Shown here in pieces: positions 8,656 through 19,848 of a stretch of 64,000 nt of DNA; the stretch's first letter is position 1; each line of letters begins with the position of its first letter. The position numbers and the translations under genes are program-made. The notes beneath the pieces were generated by a model. The model was given only the letters and a program-made list of their open reading frames with translations, was not told the origin of the DNA and searched no databases. This DNA comes from Streptomyces tibetensis (GTDB lineage Bacteria > Actinomycetota > Actinomycetes > Streptomycetales > Streptomycetaceae), in assembly GCF_007655005.1 (NCBI RefSeq), contig NZ_SZVW01000022.1, positions 1 to 64,000 on the forward strand. The letters run 5' to 3'.

Positions 8656-8689
8656 TCCCCCGCGCCGCTCCCCGGAGCGGCGCGGGGGA
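8656..8689 (+). terminator. Long hairpin between the VOC and UvrA-like genes
   Basis: A perfect 16-bp stem of C/G-rich arms with a 2-base centre starts 18 bases after the VOC stop and ends 47 bases before the UvrA-like start. It would act as a terminator or attenuator and may lower or condition expression of the ATPase relative to the two upstream genes. Confidence 0.7.
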
Positions 8690-8736
8690 ACGAGATCGCC
8701 CGAGCGCGGCAGCGCCGCCCGACAGATGGAGACACC

Positions 8737-11130
<2,394 letters not shown>

Positions 11131-11140
11131 CAGGGGCTTC

Positions 11141-11183
11141 GGAGGCCGTGAGGTGACCGCTGCGGGCTCACCTCACGGCCTCC
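11141..11183 (+). terminator. Strong terminator of the UvrA-like cassette
   Basis: A perfect 16-bp stem (GGAGGCCGTGAGGTGA and its complement) with an 11-base loop begins 10 bases after the stop codon. Confidence 0.85.
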
Positions 11184-11271
11184 ATGTCTGACATAAAGGA
11201 CAAATATGGCGAATAGCGGCGCCGGTCGAGGGCACTCCGTCTCCTGAGTCCCTCACGGAACGGAGCCGCAG

Positions 11272-11547
11272 ATGATCATCAAGAAGATGCACGAGATGGG
11301 CGTCCGCAGCGAGCACGCCTACATGGCCGGCATGGCCTCCATCGGCCTCAGCGTCGTCGCCTGGATGGGCTCCCTGAAGATGGAAGCGGGCACCGGCCTG
11401 GCCCGCGCCGACCGCTGGGGCATCTTCGTCGGAGAGTGGGCACCCACCTTCTTCGGTCTCGGTCTCGCCCTGTCCCACTACGAGCAGCAGGACGGCACCC
11501 TCACCGCCGACGTCCACGAGTTCCGGCCGACGCGCAAGGCGGGCTGA
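11272..11547 (+). CDS. Small membrane protein, unknown function
   Basis: About 91 residues with two hydrophobic segments (AYMAGMASIGLSVVAWMGSL near 17-36 and GEWAPTFFGLGLALSHYE near 54-71) and a charged C-terminus. I do not recognise a named family. Its ATG follows a GGAACGGAG-type site. The region upstream (11185-11215) is unusually A/T-rich for this DNA and may hold its promoter. Confidence 0.7.
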   Translation: MIIKKMHEMGVRSEHAYMAGMASIGLSVVAWMGSLKMEAGTGLARADRWGIFVGEWAPTFFGLGLALSHYEQQDGTLTADVHEFRPTRKAG

Positions 11548-11597
11548 ACGGCCCATCCCGGCGCGCGGCCGGCAGCGTCCCCGGGCACCCTGGTGCC

Positions 11598-11822
11598 ATG
11601 GCGTCCGAGAAACCCGTCGTGGTCTACCCGCCCGCCGCGGACGGCGGTCGCCGGGTCCGCGTGGACGACCAGTTCCTCGGCATCGCCTACGGTCCGCTCG
11701 ACGTCGCCGAGTTCCTGCGGCGGGCGGGGATCGAGGACGCGGACGCGGCGTACGTGGCGGCCACGGGGCTGATCGAGTGGCGCGGCGGCGGCTCCGGCAT
11801 CTGGGGCACCGACCCCGTGTGA
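11598..11822 (+). CDS. Small hypothetical protein
   Basis: About 74 residues, hydrophilic, no signal or membrane segment. It begins MASEKPVVVYPPAADGG and has a central DVAEFLRRAGIEDADAA helix; the family looks conserved in streptomycetes but without known role. The third-position G/C bias supports coding. It starts 50 bases after the small membrane protein and may share its transcript. Confidence 0.6.
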   Translation: MASEKPVVVYPPAADGGRRVRVDDQFLGIAYGPLDVAEFLRRAGIEDADAAYVAATGLIEWRGGGSGIWGTDPV

Positions 11823-11888
11823 AGCCGCCGCTTCGCCCGAACGGCCCAGTGGCGTGACCCCGGGCCCCGTCCGGCAGTTGAGTGAGGC

Positions 11889-12131
11889 ATGAAGAAGCGC
11901 AGCATGCTCGCCATCGCCTCCCTGGCCACCGGCTTCGCCGTCGCGGCGATCACCCCGTCGCACGCCGTCGGAGAGAAGCTCCCCGCCATCAACGTGGACG
12001 AGACCCTCAAGACGCTCGACCAGACGGTCGCCGGAGAGGGCCTGGCCGTGGACGGGAAGAACGGCGTACAGAAGAAGAAGGGCGCCCAGAAGAAGGGCGC
12101 GCAGAAGAAGGGCGCCCAGAAGAAGGGCTGA
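11889..12131 (+). CDS. Small secreted protein with Lys-rich repeat tail
   Basis: About 80 residues. A Sec signal peptide (MKKRSMLAIASLATGFAVAAITPSHA) should be cut after about residue 26, leaving a mature peptide near 54 residues. Its first half is acidic to neutral (EKLPAINVDETLKTLDQTVAG); the tail is strongly basic, with KKKG followed by three AQKKG units and nothing after. Such a tail would bind acidic polymers such as teichoic acid, DNA or phospholipid, but no function is known. It is followed by a terminator. Confidence 0.7.
   Translation: MKKRSMLAIASLATGFAVAAITPSHAVGEKLPAINVDETLKTLDQTVAGEGLAVDGKNGVQKKKGAQKKGAQKKGAQKKG
12084..12128 (+). repeat. 15-bp tandem repeat encoding AQKKG
   Basis: Three consecutive 15-bp units GC(C/G)CAGAAGAAGGGC end right at the stop codon of the small secreted protein. 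The related upstream block GTACAGAAGAAGAAGGGC suggests slippage expansion from one ancestor unit. Confidence 0.9.
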
Positions 12132-12160
12132 CGGGCCGCCCCGGCCACGGCGCACGGCGT

Positions 12161-12189
12161 CGGCGCCCCCCGCGTGAGAGGGGGCGCCG
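12161..12189 (+). terminator. Terminator after the small secreted protein gene
   Basis: CGGCGCCCCC and GGGGGCGCCG form a perfect 10-bp stem with a 9-base loop, 30 bases after the stop codon. Confidence 0.75.
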
Positions 12190-12279
12190 GCGCCGTCGTC
12201 ATGTGCCCTCAACTGCGGCTGGTTTCCGTGGCAGGGTGGAGCGGGCAAGCCTCAGGGGGCCAACAGAAGAGGGGGACCT

Positions 12280-13323
12280 GTGACCGTCGTCTGGATCAAC
12301 GGCGCGTTCGGTGCGGGGAAGACCACCACCGCAAGGGAACTGATCGAACTGATCCCGAACAGCACGCTCTTCGACCCGGAGGTCATCGGCGGCGCGCTGG
12401 CCCACTTGCTGCCACCCAAACACCTCGCCGAGGTCGGCGACTTCCAGGACCTGCCGATCTGGCGACGGCTCGTGATCGACACGGCGGCCGCGATGCTCGC
12501 CGAGCTCGGCGGCACCCTCGTCGTGCCCATGACCATTTTGCGCCAGGAGTACCGCGACGAGATCTTCGGCGGCCTCGCCGCGCGCAGGATTCCGGTCAGC
12601 CACATTCTGCTCGCCCCGGCCGAAACGATACTGCGGGAACGTATAGCGGGTCGTGAGGTGCCGCGGGACCTCCCCGACGGCGACATGCGAATACGCCAGT
12701 GGTCCTTCGACCACATCGAGCCGTACCGGACCGCTCTCGCCTCCTGGCTCACCGCCGACGCCCACCCTCTCGACACCAGCGACCTCACTCCGTACGAGAC
12801 GGCCGTGCGCATCGCCGAGGCCGTCACCGACGGGTCGGTGCCCGCCTGTGACATCGTCCAGACGCCCGAGCCCACCGCCGAGACCGTCGCCGCCGGAGTG
12901 CTCCTCTTCGACGAGCAGGACCGGGTGCTGCTCGTCGACCCCACGTACAAGGCCGGCTGGGAGTTCCCCGGCGGTGTCGTCGAACCCGGCGAGGCACCCG
13001 CGCGCGCCGGAATGCGGGAGGTCGCCGAGGAGACCGGCATCCACCTCGACGAGGTGCCGAGCCTGCTCGTCGTCGACTGGGAGCGCCCTGCGCCCCCCGC
13101 GTTCGGCGGTCTGCGTCTCCTTTTCGACGGCGGCCTGCTGCACTCCGCCGAGGCCGGCCGGCTGTTGCTTCCCGGCCCGGAGCTGCGCGCCTGGCGGTTC
13201 GTCACCGAGGCGGAGGCCGCCGACCTGCTGCCCCCTGTGCGCTACGAGCGACTGCGCTGGGCTCTGCGGGCACGCGAACGCGGAGCCGCGCTCTATCTGG
13301 AAGCCGGGGTGCCGGTCGGCTGA
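12280..13323 (+). CDS. TmrB-like P-loop kinase fused to a Nudix hydrolase
   Basis: About 347 residues. Residues 1-180 match the Bacillus tunicamycin-resistance protein TmrB layout as I remember it: VVWINGAFGAGKTTTA (Walker A), LFDPEVIGGAL, DFQDLPIWR, LVVPMTILRQEY and SHILLAPAETILRERI. Residues about 200-340 are a Nudix domain: GVLLFDEQDRVLLVDPTYKAGWEFPGG followed by the catalytic box GGVVEPGEAPARAGMREVAEETGI with all REVAEE residues. The combination suggests one protein that phosphorylates or binds a nucleoside-type compound and hydrolyses a nucleotide-linked one, for example in self-protection. The GTG start follows GAAGAGGGGG. Confidence 0.88.
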   Translation: MTVVWINGAFGAGKTTTARELIELIPNSTLFDPEVIGGALAHLLPPKHLAEVGDFQDLPIWRRLVIDTAAAMLAELGGTLVVPMTILRQEYRDEIFGGLAARRIPVSHILLAPAETILRERIAGREVPRDLPDGDMRIRQWSFDHIEPYRTALASWLTADAHPLDTSDLTPYETAVRIAEAVTDGSVPACDIVQTPEPTAETVAAGVLLFDEQDRVLLVDPTYKAGWEFPGGVVEPGEAPARAGMREVAEETGIHLDEVPSLLVVDWERPAPPAFGGLRLLFDGGLLHSAEAGRLLLPGPELRAWRFVTEAEAADLLPPVRYERLRWALRARERGAALYLEAGVPVG

Positions 13324-13629
13324 CGCCGAGCCCGCCGCCCGCCCCCTTTACCCGGCACGGGGGATTCCGAGGGAAAAGCAAAAGGAAACGAAGGCGCGGC
13401 CACGGCCAATCGCTGCCCAAGGAATCTCCCGCGAACACTCACGCCCCGGGTAATCGCATTCCCCGCTCTCGTCAACACTTTTCCATCTCAGCAAACAATC
13501 CCTTTTCTCGCCCCTGCGCGGCTTGACCGGACTCGCACACGGTTGCGAAAGTCCGCAGAGTCTCATGGCGGAAGCAACGACCGCCACCCAATTTCCTTGC
13601 CTCAGGGGCAGATCCGGGATGTCCGTACG
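13324..13629 (+). other. Intergenic region ahead of the peptide ABC transporter operon
   Basis: No gene is seen in these 306 bases. The stretch 13370-13620 is clearly richer in A and T than its surroundings and contains a TTGACC hexamer at 13523-13528 that could be a -35 element. It most likely holds the promoter and leader of the transporter operon. Confidence 0.5.
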
Positions 13630-14661
13630 ATGACCACGCAACACCAGCCGGTCGACACCGGCGGCGGCACCGCGCTGCTGCCCGAGCCGTCGATCCAAGG
13701 CTCCAGACCCGGCGGCACGGCAGTCGCCGGCCGCTCACCGGCCCGGATGGCCTGGCGGCGGATCAGGCGGGACAAGGTCACCACGGTCGCCCTGGCGGCC
13801 ACCCTCCTGTTCATCGCGATCGCGCTCCTCGCCCCGGTGCTCACCGCACTGACCGGCTGGGGGCCGATCACCCCCGACAACAAGGCGATCAATCCGGACA
13901 CGGGCAACTTCCCCTACGGATCGCTGGGCGGCATCAGCGCCAAGCACCTGCTCGGCGTCGAACCGGGCACGGGGTACGACCTGTTCGCCCGCATCGTCTA
14001 CGGCCTGCGCACCTCGCTCTACGTCGGATTCGCCTCCGCCCTGCTGTCCACCGCGGTCGGTGTGGTGGCCGGGCTCGCCGCCGGTTACTTCGGTGGCTGG
14101 GTCGACTCCCTGCTGTCCCGGATCATGGACGTGATGCTGGCGTTCCCCCAGCTGCTGTTCATCATCGCGCTCACTCCGGTGATCCAGAACGCCCTGCAGA
14201 CCAACAGCCACGGCGGCACCGACGAGAACCTCCGGCTGCTCGTCCTGGTCCTCAACATCGCGGTCTTCGCCTGGGCCTACACCGCCCGCCTGGTGCGCGG
14301 GCAGGTGCTGTCCCTGCGCGAGCGGGAGTTCGTCGACGCCGCGCGGCTGATGAGCGCCGGCCGCCGGCACATCCTCTTCCGGCAACTGCTGCCCAACCTG
14401 TGGGCGCCGATCCTGATCTCGTTCGCGCTCGCCGTCCCGCAGAACATCACCACCGAGGCGGCGCTGTCGTACCTGGGCGTGGGCGTCATCCCGCCCAACC
14501 CCGACTGGGGAGCCGTGCTGTCGGACGCCTCCCAGTTCTTCCTCCAGGACCCGATGTACCTCTTCGTGCCCGGCGTCCTGCTCTTCCTCCTCGTGCTGGC
14601 ACTCAACCTGCTCGGGGACGGCGTCCGGGACGCCCTGGACCCCCGCGCCCGGCGCGGCTGA
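13630..14661 (+). CDS. Peptide/nickel-type ABC transporter permease (DppC-like)
   Basis: About 343 residues. A cytoplasmic N-terminus is followed by a first membrane helix near residues 55-78 (VALAATLLFIAIALLAPVL), a periplasmic loop, then the five-helix permease core. The cytoplasmic EAA-type loop reads EREFVDAARLMSAGRRHILFRQLLPNLW, which docks on the ATPases. The protein is a partner of the DppB-like permease at 16502. This gene comes first in the cluster, before the binding protein, which is less common than the order binding protein-B-C-D-F. The ATG at 13630 has only a weak ribosome site. Confidence 0.9.
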   Translation: MTTQHQPVDTGGGTALLPEPSIQGSRPGGTAVAGRSPARMAWRRIRRDKVTTVALAATLLFIAIALLAPVLTALTGWGPITPDNKAINPDTGNFPYGSLGGISAKHLLGVEPGTGYDLFARIVYGLRTSLYVGFASALLSTAVGVVAGLAAGYFGGWVDSLLSRIMDVMLAFPQLLFIIALTPVIQNALQTNSHGGTDENLRLLVLVLNIAVFAWAYTARLVRGQVLSLREREFVDAARLMSAGRRHILFRQLLPNLWAPILISFALAVPQNITTEAALSYLGVGVIPPNPDWGAVLSDASQFFLQDPMYLFVPGVLLFLLVLALNLLGDGVRDALDPRARRG

Positions 14662-14741
14662 CAAGCCACCCCCTCCCGAGTGTCGCCCCGGCGGTCCCAC
14701 GAACGGCCGCCGAGCCCGTAGCAAGAAACGGAGTTTCCCCC

Positions 14742-16427
14742 ATGACGCGCACCACGCGTACCACGCGCAGATCGCGCACGGTCGCTCTCACGGCAACCGC
14801 CGTGGTGATCGCCCTCGGAGCCACCGCATGCGGAGGGTCCTCCGGCAACAGCGCCGGCGGCTCCCCGTCGAAGGGCGGCACGCTGACGATCCTCGACGAC
14901 GCCGACTTCAACCACATCGACCCTCAGCGGACGTACACCACCGAGGGTTCGAGCATGGACTACGAACTCGTCCGCACTCTCACCGGATGGGACGAGACGG
15001 GCTCCCAGCCCAAGCTGGTCGGCGACCTGGCGACGGACACCGGAACTGCGAGCAAGGGCGCCACGGTGTGGACGTTCCACCTGCGCCACGGGGTCAAGTG
15101 GCAGGACGGCAGCGAGGTCACCGCGCAGGACGTCAAGTACGGCGTCGAGCGGGCCTTCTCCCCGGACATCAACGGCGGCCCGCCGTACGCCAGTCAGTGG
15201 CTGGTCGGCGGTGACTCCTACAAGGGCCCGTACCAGGGCAAGCAGCTGTCCTCGATCCAGACACCGGACAAGTACACCATCGTCTTCCATCTCAACCAGC
15301 CGGTCGCCGACTTCAACGAGACGACCGCGATGACCGGTTGGTCGGGCGTGCCCAAGGCCCACGACACGGGCGCCACGTACGACACCCACGTCTGGTCCGA
15401 CGGGCCCTACATGATCAAGTCGTACACCAAGAACAAGGAAATGGTCCTCGTCCGGAACAAGAACTGGAGCCAGTCGAGCGACCCGATCCGGCAGCAGAAC
15501 CTCAACGAGATCGACGCGAAGTTCGGGCAGGACCAGGCCGCCATCGACCAGCAGATCAAGTCGGACGGCGGCTCCGCCCAGACCGCGATCACCCAGACGC
15601 CGATCGCCGGCTCCGACCTGACGACGATGGCCGGCGACCCGTCGCTCAAGTCGCGCTACTACAAGATCCCGGCCCCGGGCATCAACTACCTGGCGATCAA
15701 CTTGAACCGGGTGAAGGACCTGAAGGTCCGCCAGGCCATCGAGTACGCCATCGACAAGACCACCGTACGCGGCGCCTTCGGCGGTTCGGCCTACGGCAAC
15801 TACGCCACCACGATGCTCGCCCCCGGCATCGACGGCCACAAGGACTTCAACCTCTACAGCAGCAACCCCGCCGGTGACCTCACCAAGGCCAAGGCCCTGA
15901 TGAAGCAGGCCGGCAACCCCAAGCCGACGATGTCCCTCGCGGTGGAGAACATCCCCACGCACGAGCACTTCGCGGACGCCGTGAAGACCGCGCTCGCGAA
16001 GATCGGCATCACGGTGAACATCACCCCGATCGACAAGAACAACTACTTCAGCACCGTCGACAACGTGAAGAACCAGTACGACCTGACCTGGGGCGACTGG
16101 ATCGCGGACTGGCCCAACGCCTCCACCGTGCTGCCCACCCTCTTCGACGGACGCCAGATCAAGAAGCTCCCGCAGTCCAACAACGACCTCGCCTACCTGA
16201 ACGACCCGAAGGTCAACGCGCAGATCGACAAGATCGGCAAGATGACCGACATCAAGCAGCGCAACGTCGCCTACGGGGAACTGGACGAGCAGATCCTCAA
16301 GGACGCCGCCGTGGTCCCACTGATGTACATGAACTTCAGCGAGGTGAGCGGCTCGAAGGTCGGCGGTGTCATCAACGACTCGATCATGGCCGAACCCAGC
16401 CTGGTGCACGCCTACATCAAGCAGTGA
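14742..16427 (+). CDS. Peptide-type ABC transporter substrate-binding lipoprotein
   Basis: About 561 residues, family SBP_bac_5. A basic N-terminus and hydrophobic helix lead to a lipobox-like GATAC with Cys30 as probable lipidation site. The mature domain has typical features: GTLTILDDADFNHIDPQRTY, the WTFHLRHGVKWQDGSEVTAQDVKYGVERAF signature, and KVRQAIEYAIDKTTV. It collects oligopeptides or similar solutes and delivers them to the two permeases encoded on each side. Its start follows GAAACGGAG by about 10 bases. Specificity cannot be read from the sequence. Confidence 0.92.
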   Translation: MTRTTRTTRRSRTVALTATAVVIALGATACGGSSGNSAGGSPSKGGTLTILDDADFNHIDPQRTYTTEGSSMDYELVRTLTGWDETGSQPKLVGDLATDTGTASKGATVWTFHLRHGVKWQDGSEVTAQDVKYGVERAFSPDINGGPPYASQWLVGGDSYKGPYQGKQLSSIQTPDKYTIVFHLNQPVADFNETTAMTGWSGVPKAHDTGATYDTHVWSDGPYMIKSYTKNKEMVLVRNKNWSQSSDPIRQQNLNEIDAKFGQDQAAIDQQIKSDGGSAQTAITQTPIAGSDLTTMAGDPSLKSRYYKIPAPGINYLAINLNRVKDLKVRQAIEYAIDKTTVRGAFGGSAYGNYATTMLAPGIDGHKDFNLYSSNPAGDLTKAKALMKQAGNPKPTMSLAVENIPTHEHFADAVKTALAKIGITVNITPIDKNNYFSTVDNVKNQYDLTWGDWIADWPNASTVLPTLFDGRQIKKLPQSNNDLAYLNDPKVNAQIDKIGKMTDIKQRNVAYGELDEQILKDAAVVPLMYMNFSEVSGSKVGGVINDSIMAEPSLVHAYIKQ

Positions 16428-16501
16428 CGCAACCCCTCTGAACCCCGCCGGCGGCCTCGGCCGCCGGCGGGCACCCCACTCACGTCAGGTCCCGGCACCC
16501 C

Positions 16502-17494
16502 ATGTTTCGTTACCTCATCAGACGCCTGCTGGCAGCGGCCGTGATCATGCTGGTGATCACCACCATCACCTTCTTCATCTTCTTCGCGCTGCCGTCCAAC
16601 CCCGCGCTCCTGGCCTGCGGAAAGACCTGCTCGCCCTCCCGCCTCGCGGAGATCAAGCACTCGCTGGGCCTGGACCAGAGCTACCTGACGCAGTACTGGG
16701 AGTTCCTCAAGGGACTGGTCGTGGGCCGCGACTACGGCGACCAGAGCGTCCGCATCCACTGCGGCGCGCCCTGCCTCGGCATCTCCTTCCAGACCGACAC
16801 CCCCGTCCTGACCACGCTGCTCCAGGACTTCCCGGCGGACCTCTCCCTCGGGCTCGGCGCCGCGGTGGCGTTCCTGATCCTGGGCGTCGGCCTCGGCACC
16901 GTCGCGGCGGTGCGCAGGGGCCGGGCCGCCGACAAGGCGGCGGTGGGACTCGCCCTGTTCGGCGTGTCGGTGCAGATCTACTTCATCGGTCTGCTCCTGC
17001 TCTACCTCTTCGTGGACAAGTTCCAGATCCTGCCGACCTCCGGCTACACGCCCTTCACCGAGGACCCGGCCGGCTGGTTCCAGGGGCTGATCCTGCCCTG
17101 GTCCACCCTCGTCATCGTCTACCTCGCGATGTACACCCGGCTCACCCGCTCCTCCATGCTGGAGGTCTTCTCCGAGGACTACATGCGCACCGCCCGCGCC
17201 AAGGGCCTGCCGGCCGCCACGGTCGTCCTCAAGCACGGACTGCGGGCCGCGATCACCCCGATCATCACCATCTTCGGCATGGACGTCGGCTCCCTGATCG
17301 GCGGCTCCGCGGTCATCACCGAGTCGGTGTTCGGCATCAACGGCATCGGCAAGCTCGCCGTCGACTCGGTCCAGAACTCCGACCTACCGGTCATCCTCGG
17401 CACCACGCTCTTCGCCGCGACGTTCGTCGTCCTCGCCAACGTCGTCGTCGACCTGGTGTACGGCCTCGTCGACCCGCGCGTGCGCCTCGCCTGA
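16502..17494 (+). CDS. Peptide/nickel-type ABC transporter permease (DppB-like)
   Basis: About 330 residues. It begins MFRYLIRRLLAAAVIMLVITTITFFIFF, the standard first helix of DppB/OppB proteins, then a periplasmic loop with paired Cys residues (CGKTC, CGAPC), and five further helices. The EAA loop reads EDYMRTARAKGLPAATVVLKHGLRAAITPI. The paired cysteines in the outer loop are not usual for DppB and could form disulfides. It is cotranscribed with the binding protein and ATPases. Confidence 0.92.
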   Translation: MFRYLIRRLLAAAVIMLVITTITFFIFFALPSNPALLACGKTCSPSRLAEIKHSLGLDQSYLTQYWEFLKGLVVGRDYGDQSVRIHCGAPCLGISFQTDTPVLTTLLQDFPADLSLGLGAAVAFLILGVGLGTVAAVRRGRAADKAAVGLALFGVSVQIYFIGLLLLYLFVDKFQILPTSGYTPFTEDPAGWFQGLILPWSTLVIVYLAMYTRLTRSSMLEVFSEDYMRTARAKGLPAATVVLKHGLRAAITPIITIFGMDVGSLIGGSAVITESVFGINGIGKLAVDSVQNSDLPVILGTTLFAATFVVLANVVVDLVYGLVDPRVRLA

Positions 17495-17520
17495 GCCCTT
17501 CTTCGTCCTTAGGAACACCC

Positions 17521-18621
17521 GTGTCCGTATCGACCTCACCGCAGCCCGCGGACGTCACCCCCGCGCCCGCACCCTTCCTCGACGTACGCGACCTGAGGGT
17601 GCACTTCCCGACCGAGGACGGCCTCGTCAAGTCCGTCGACGGCGTCTCCTTCACCCTGGAGAAGGGCAGGACCCTCGGCATCGTCGGCGAGTCCGGCTCC
17701 GGCAAGTCGGTGACCTCACTGGCCCTGCTCGGACTCCACAAGGGCACCCGCGCCCAGGTCTCCGGCGAGATCTGGCTGGAGGGCAGGGAACTGATCGCCC
17801 TGCCCGAGGCCGGGATGCGCGCCCTGCGCGGCCGCACCGTCTCCATGATCTTCCAGGACCCGCTGTCCGCGCTGCACCCCTTCTTCACCGTCGGCTCCCA
17901 GATCGCCGAGGCGTACCGGGTGCACCACAAGGTCTCCAAGAAGGAGGCGAAGGACCGCGCGGTCGAGATGCTGAAGCGGGTCGGCATCCCGCAGCCCGAG
18001 CGCCGGGTCAGGGACTACCCGCACCAGTTCTCCGGCGGTATGCGCCAGCGCGCCATGATCGCCATGTCACTGGTGTGCGACCCCGCCCTGCTCATCGCCG
18101 ACGAGCCCACCACCGCCCTGGACGTCACCGTGCAGGCGCAGATCCTGGACCTCATCCGCGACCTCCAGGAGGAGTTCGGCTCCGCCGTCGTCATCATCAC
18201 GCACGACCTCGGCGTCGTGTCCGACATCGCCGACGACATCCTGGTCATGTACGGCGGCCGCCGCATCGAGTACGGCACCACCCGCGAGGTGCTCAAGCAG
18301 CCCCAGCACCCCTACACCTGGGGCCTGTTGCAGTCGATGCCGCACCTCGGCGGCGACGTCGGCCAACGACTCAACCCGATCCCCGGCACCCCGCCGAGCC
18401 TGATCAACCTGCCGGACGGCTGCTCCTTCCACCCCCGCTGCGCCTACAAGGGCTGGGTGACGGAGGGCCGTTGCACGGCGGAACGGCCCGAACTGCGCCT
18501 CGTCTCCGGAAGCGAACGGCACCTCGCCGCCTGCCATCTGAGCGATGACGCCAAGCAGGAGATCCGCGGCGGGGCCGGTCCGGACGACCGGGACGCCGCG
18601 GCCGCACGGACCGCGCGATGA
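17521..18621 (+). CDS. Peptide ABC transporter ATPase (DppD-like)
   Basis: About 366 residues. Walker A GESGSGKS, ABC signature FSGGMRQRAMIAMSL, Walker B LLIADEPTTALD and H-loop VIITHDLG are intact. The C-terminal oligopeptide-transporter extension has the Cys pattern GCSFHPRC to GRC and ending in AACH. The GTG at 17521 follows TTAGGA; the start overlaps nothing and lies 26 bases after the permease. It pairs with the second ATPase to energise import. Confidence 0.93.
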   Translation: MSVSTSPQPADVTPAPAPFLDVRDLRVHFPTEDGLVKSVDGVSFTLEKGRTLGIVGESGSGKSVTSLALLGLHKGTRAQVSGEIWLEGRELIALPEAGMRALRGRTVSMIFQDPLSALHPFFTVGSQIAEAYRVHHKVSKKEAKDRAVEMLKRVGIPQPERRVRDYPHQFSGGMRQRAMIAMSLVCDPALLIADEPTTALDVTVQAQILDLIRDLQEEFGSAVVIITHDLGVVSDIADDILVMYGGRRIEYGTTREVLKQPQHPYTWGLLQSMPHLGGDVGQRLNPIPGTPPSLINLPDGCSFHPRCAYKGWVTEGRCTAERPELRLVSGSERHLAACHLSDDAKQEIRGGAGPDDRDAAAARTAR

Positions 18622-18647
18622 CGCCGGCGGACGAAAGGGACCATGCC

Positions 18648-19745
18648 GTGAGCACCACCGAGCCCCGCACCGGGCAGAGCACCGACCGCCCCGCCGGCGA
18701 GAGCCACGGCGAGAACCTGCTGGAGGTACGCGGTCTGCAGAAGCACTTCCCGATCAAGCAGGGCATCATCTTCCAGCGGCAGATCGGAGCGGTCCGCGCC
18801 GTCGACGGCATCGACTTCTCGGTCGGCCCCGGCGAGTCGCTGGGCCTGGTCGGCGAGTCCGGCTGCGGCAAGTCGACCACCGGCCGCCTGATCACGCGGC
18901 TGCTCGAACCCACCGGCGGCTCCGTCGTGTTCGACGGAGAGGACATCACCCACCAGCCCGCCGCGCGGATGCGGGAGGCCCGCCGCAACCTGCAGATGAT
19001 CTTCCAGGACCCCTACTCGTCGCTGAACCCCCGCCACACCGTCGGCACCATCATCGAGACGCCGATGCGGCTCAACGGCATCAACCCGCCCCAGGGCCAC
19101 AAGAAGCGCGCCCAGGAACTCCTGGAGACGGTCGGGCTCAACCCCGAGCACTACAACCGCTACCCGAACGAGTTCTCCGGCGGCCAGCGCCAGCGCATCG
19201 GCATCGCCCGCGCCCTCGCCCTCAGGCCGAAGCTGATCGTGGCCGACGAGCCCGTCTCCGCGCTGGACGTCTCCATCCAGGCGCAGGTCGTCAACCTGCT
19301 CCAGGACCTCCAGCGGGAATTCGGCATCGCCTTCGTCTTCATCGCCCACGACCTGGCCGTCGTACGGCACTTCTCCGAGCGGGTCGCTGTCATGTACCTC
19401 GGAAAGATCGTCGAGGTCGCCGATCGGGAGTCGCTCTACACGCGGCCCCGGCACCCCTACACGCACGCGCTGCTGTCCGCCGTACCCGAGGCCGACCCGG
19501 ACGCCGTCGGACGGCGTGAGCGCATCCGGCTGGCGGGGGACGTGCCCTCCCCGATCGACCCGCCCTCCGGCTGCCGCTTCCGCACCCGCTGCTGGAAGGC
19601 GCAGGACAAGTGCGCCCTCGAGGAGCCGGCGCTGGTGCGCGTCGAGGGCAACCCGTCGGGGCACCTGACCGCCTGCCACTTCCCCGAGGAGCCGTCCGTC
19701 ACCGCACGCGAGGAGGACATCGTCCTGGATCCGGCCCTCGGCTGA
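18648..19745 (+). CDS. Peptide ABC transporter ATPase (DppF-like)
   Basis: About 365 residues. Walker A GESGCGKST, signature FSGGQRQRIGIARAL, Walker B LIVADEPVSALD, H-loop FIAHDLAVV, and the C-terminal Cys-rich extension (GCRFRTRCWKAQDKC). The GTG at 18648 follows GAAAGGGA by 7 bases and is preferred; an upstream ATG at 18618 overlaps the previous stop but has no ribosome site. The last gene of the transporter operon, ending at a strong palindromic terminator. Confidence 0.92.
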   Translation: MSTTEPRTGQSTDRPAGESHGENLLEVRGLQKHFPIKQGIIFQRQIGAVRAVDGIDFSVGPGESLGLVGESGCGKSTTGRLITRLLEPTGGSVVFDGEDITHQPAARMREARRNLQMIFQDPYSSLNPRHTVGTIIETPMRLNGINPPQGHKKRAQELLETVGLNPEHYNRYPNEFSGGQRQRIGIARALALRPKLIVADEPVSALDVSIQAQVVNLLQDLQREFGIAFVFIAHDLAVVRHFSERVAVMYLGKIVEVADRESLYTRPRHPYTHALLSAVPEADPDAVGRRERIRLAGDVPSPIDPPSGCRFRTRCWKAQDKCALEEPALVRVEGNPSGHLTACHFPEEPSVTAREEDIVLDPALG

Positions 19746-19802
19746 GGCCTGTCGTTCGGATCAGGTCGCAGCCGCGGGCGACACCGGCACAGGACCGTAG
19801 GA

Positions 19803-19830
19803 AGGGCCCTCGTCCGCGGACGAGGGCCTT
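19803..19830. terminator. Bidirectional terminator after the transporter operon
   Basis: GGCCCTCGTCC-GC-GGACGAGGGCC is a perfect 11-bp dyad, with flanking A residues on the left and T residues on the right. It lies between the converging ABC operon and the dipeptidase gene and can serve both. Confidence 0.85.
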
Positions 19831-19848
19831 GTGCTGGGGGCCGGGCTG

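Noticed and set aside
14277..16409. 710-codon antisense frame across the binding-protein gene
   Set aside because: Same shadow effect; the plus-strand SBP_bac_5 protein is unambiguous.
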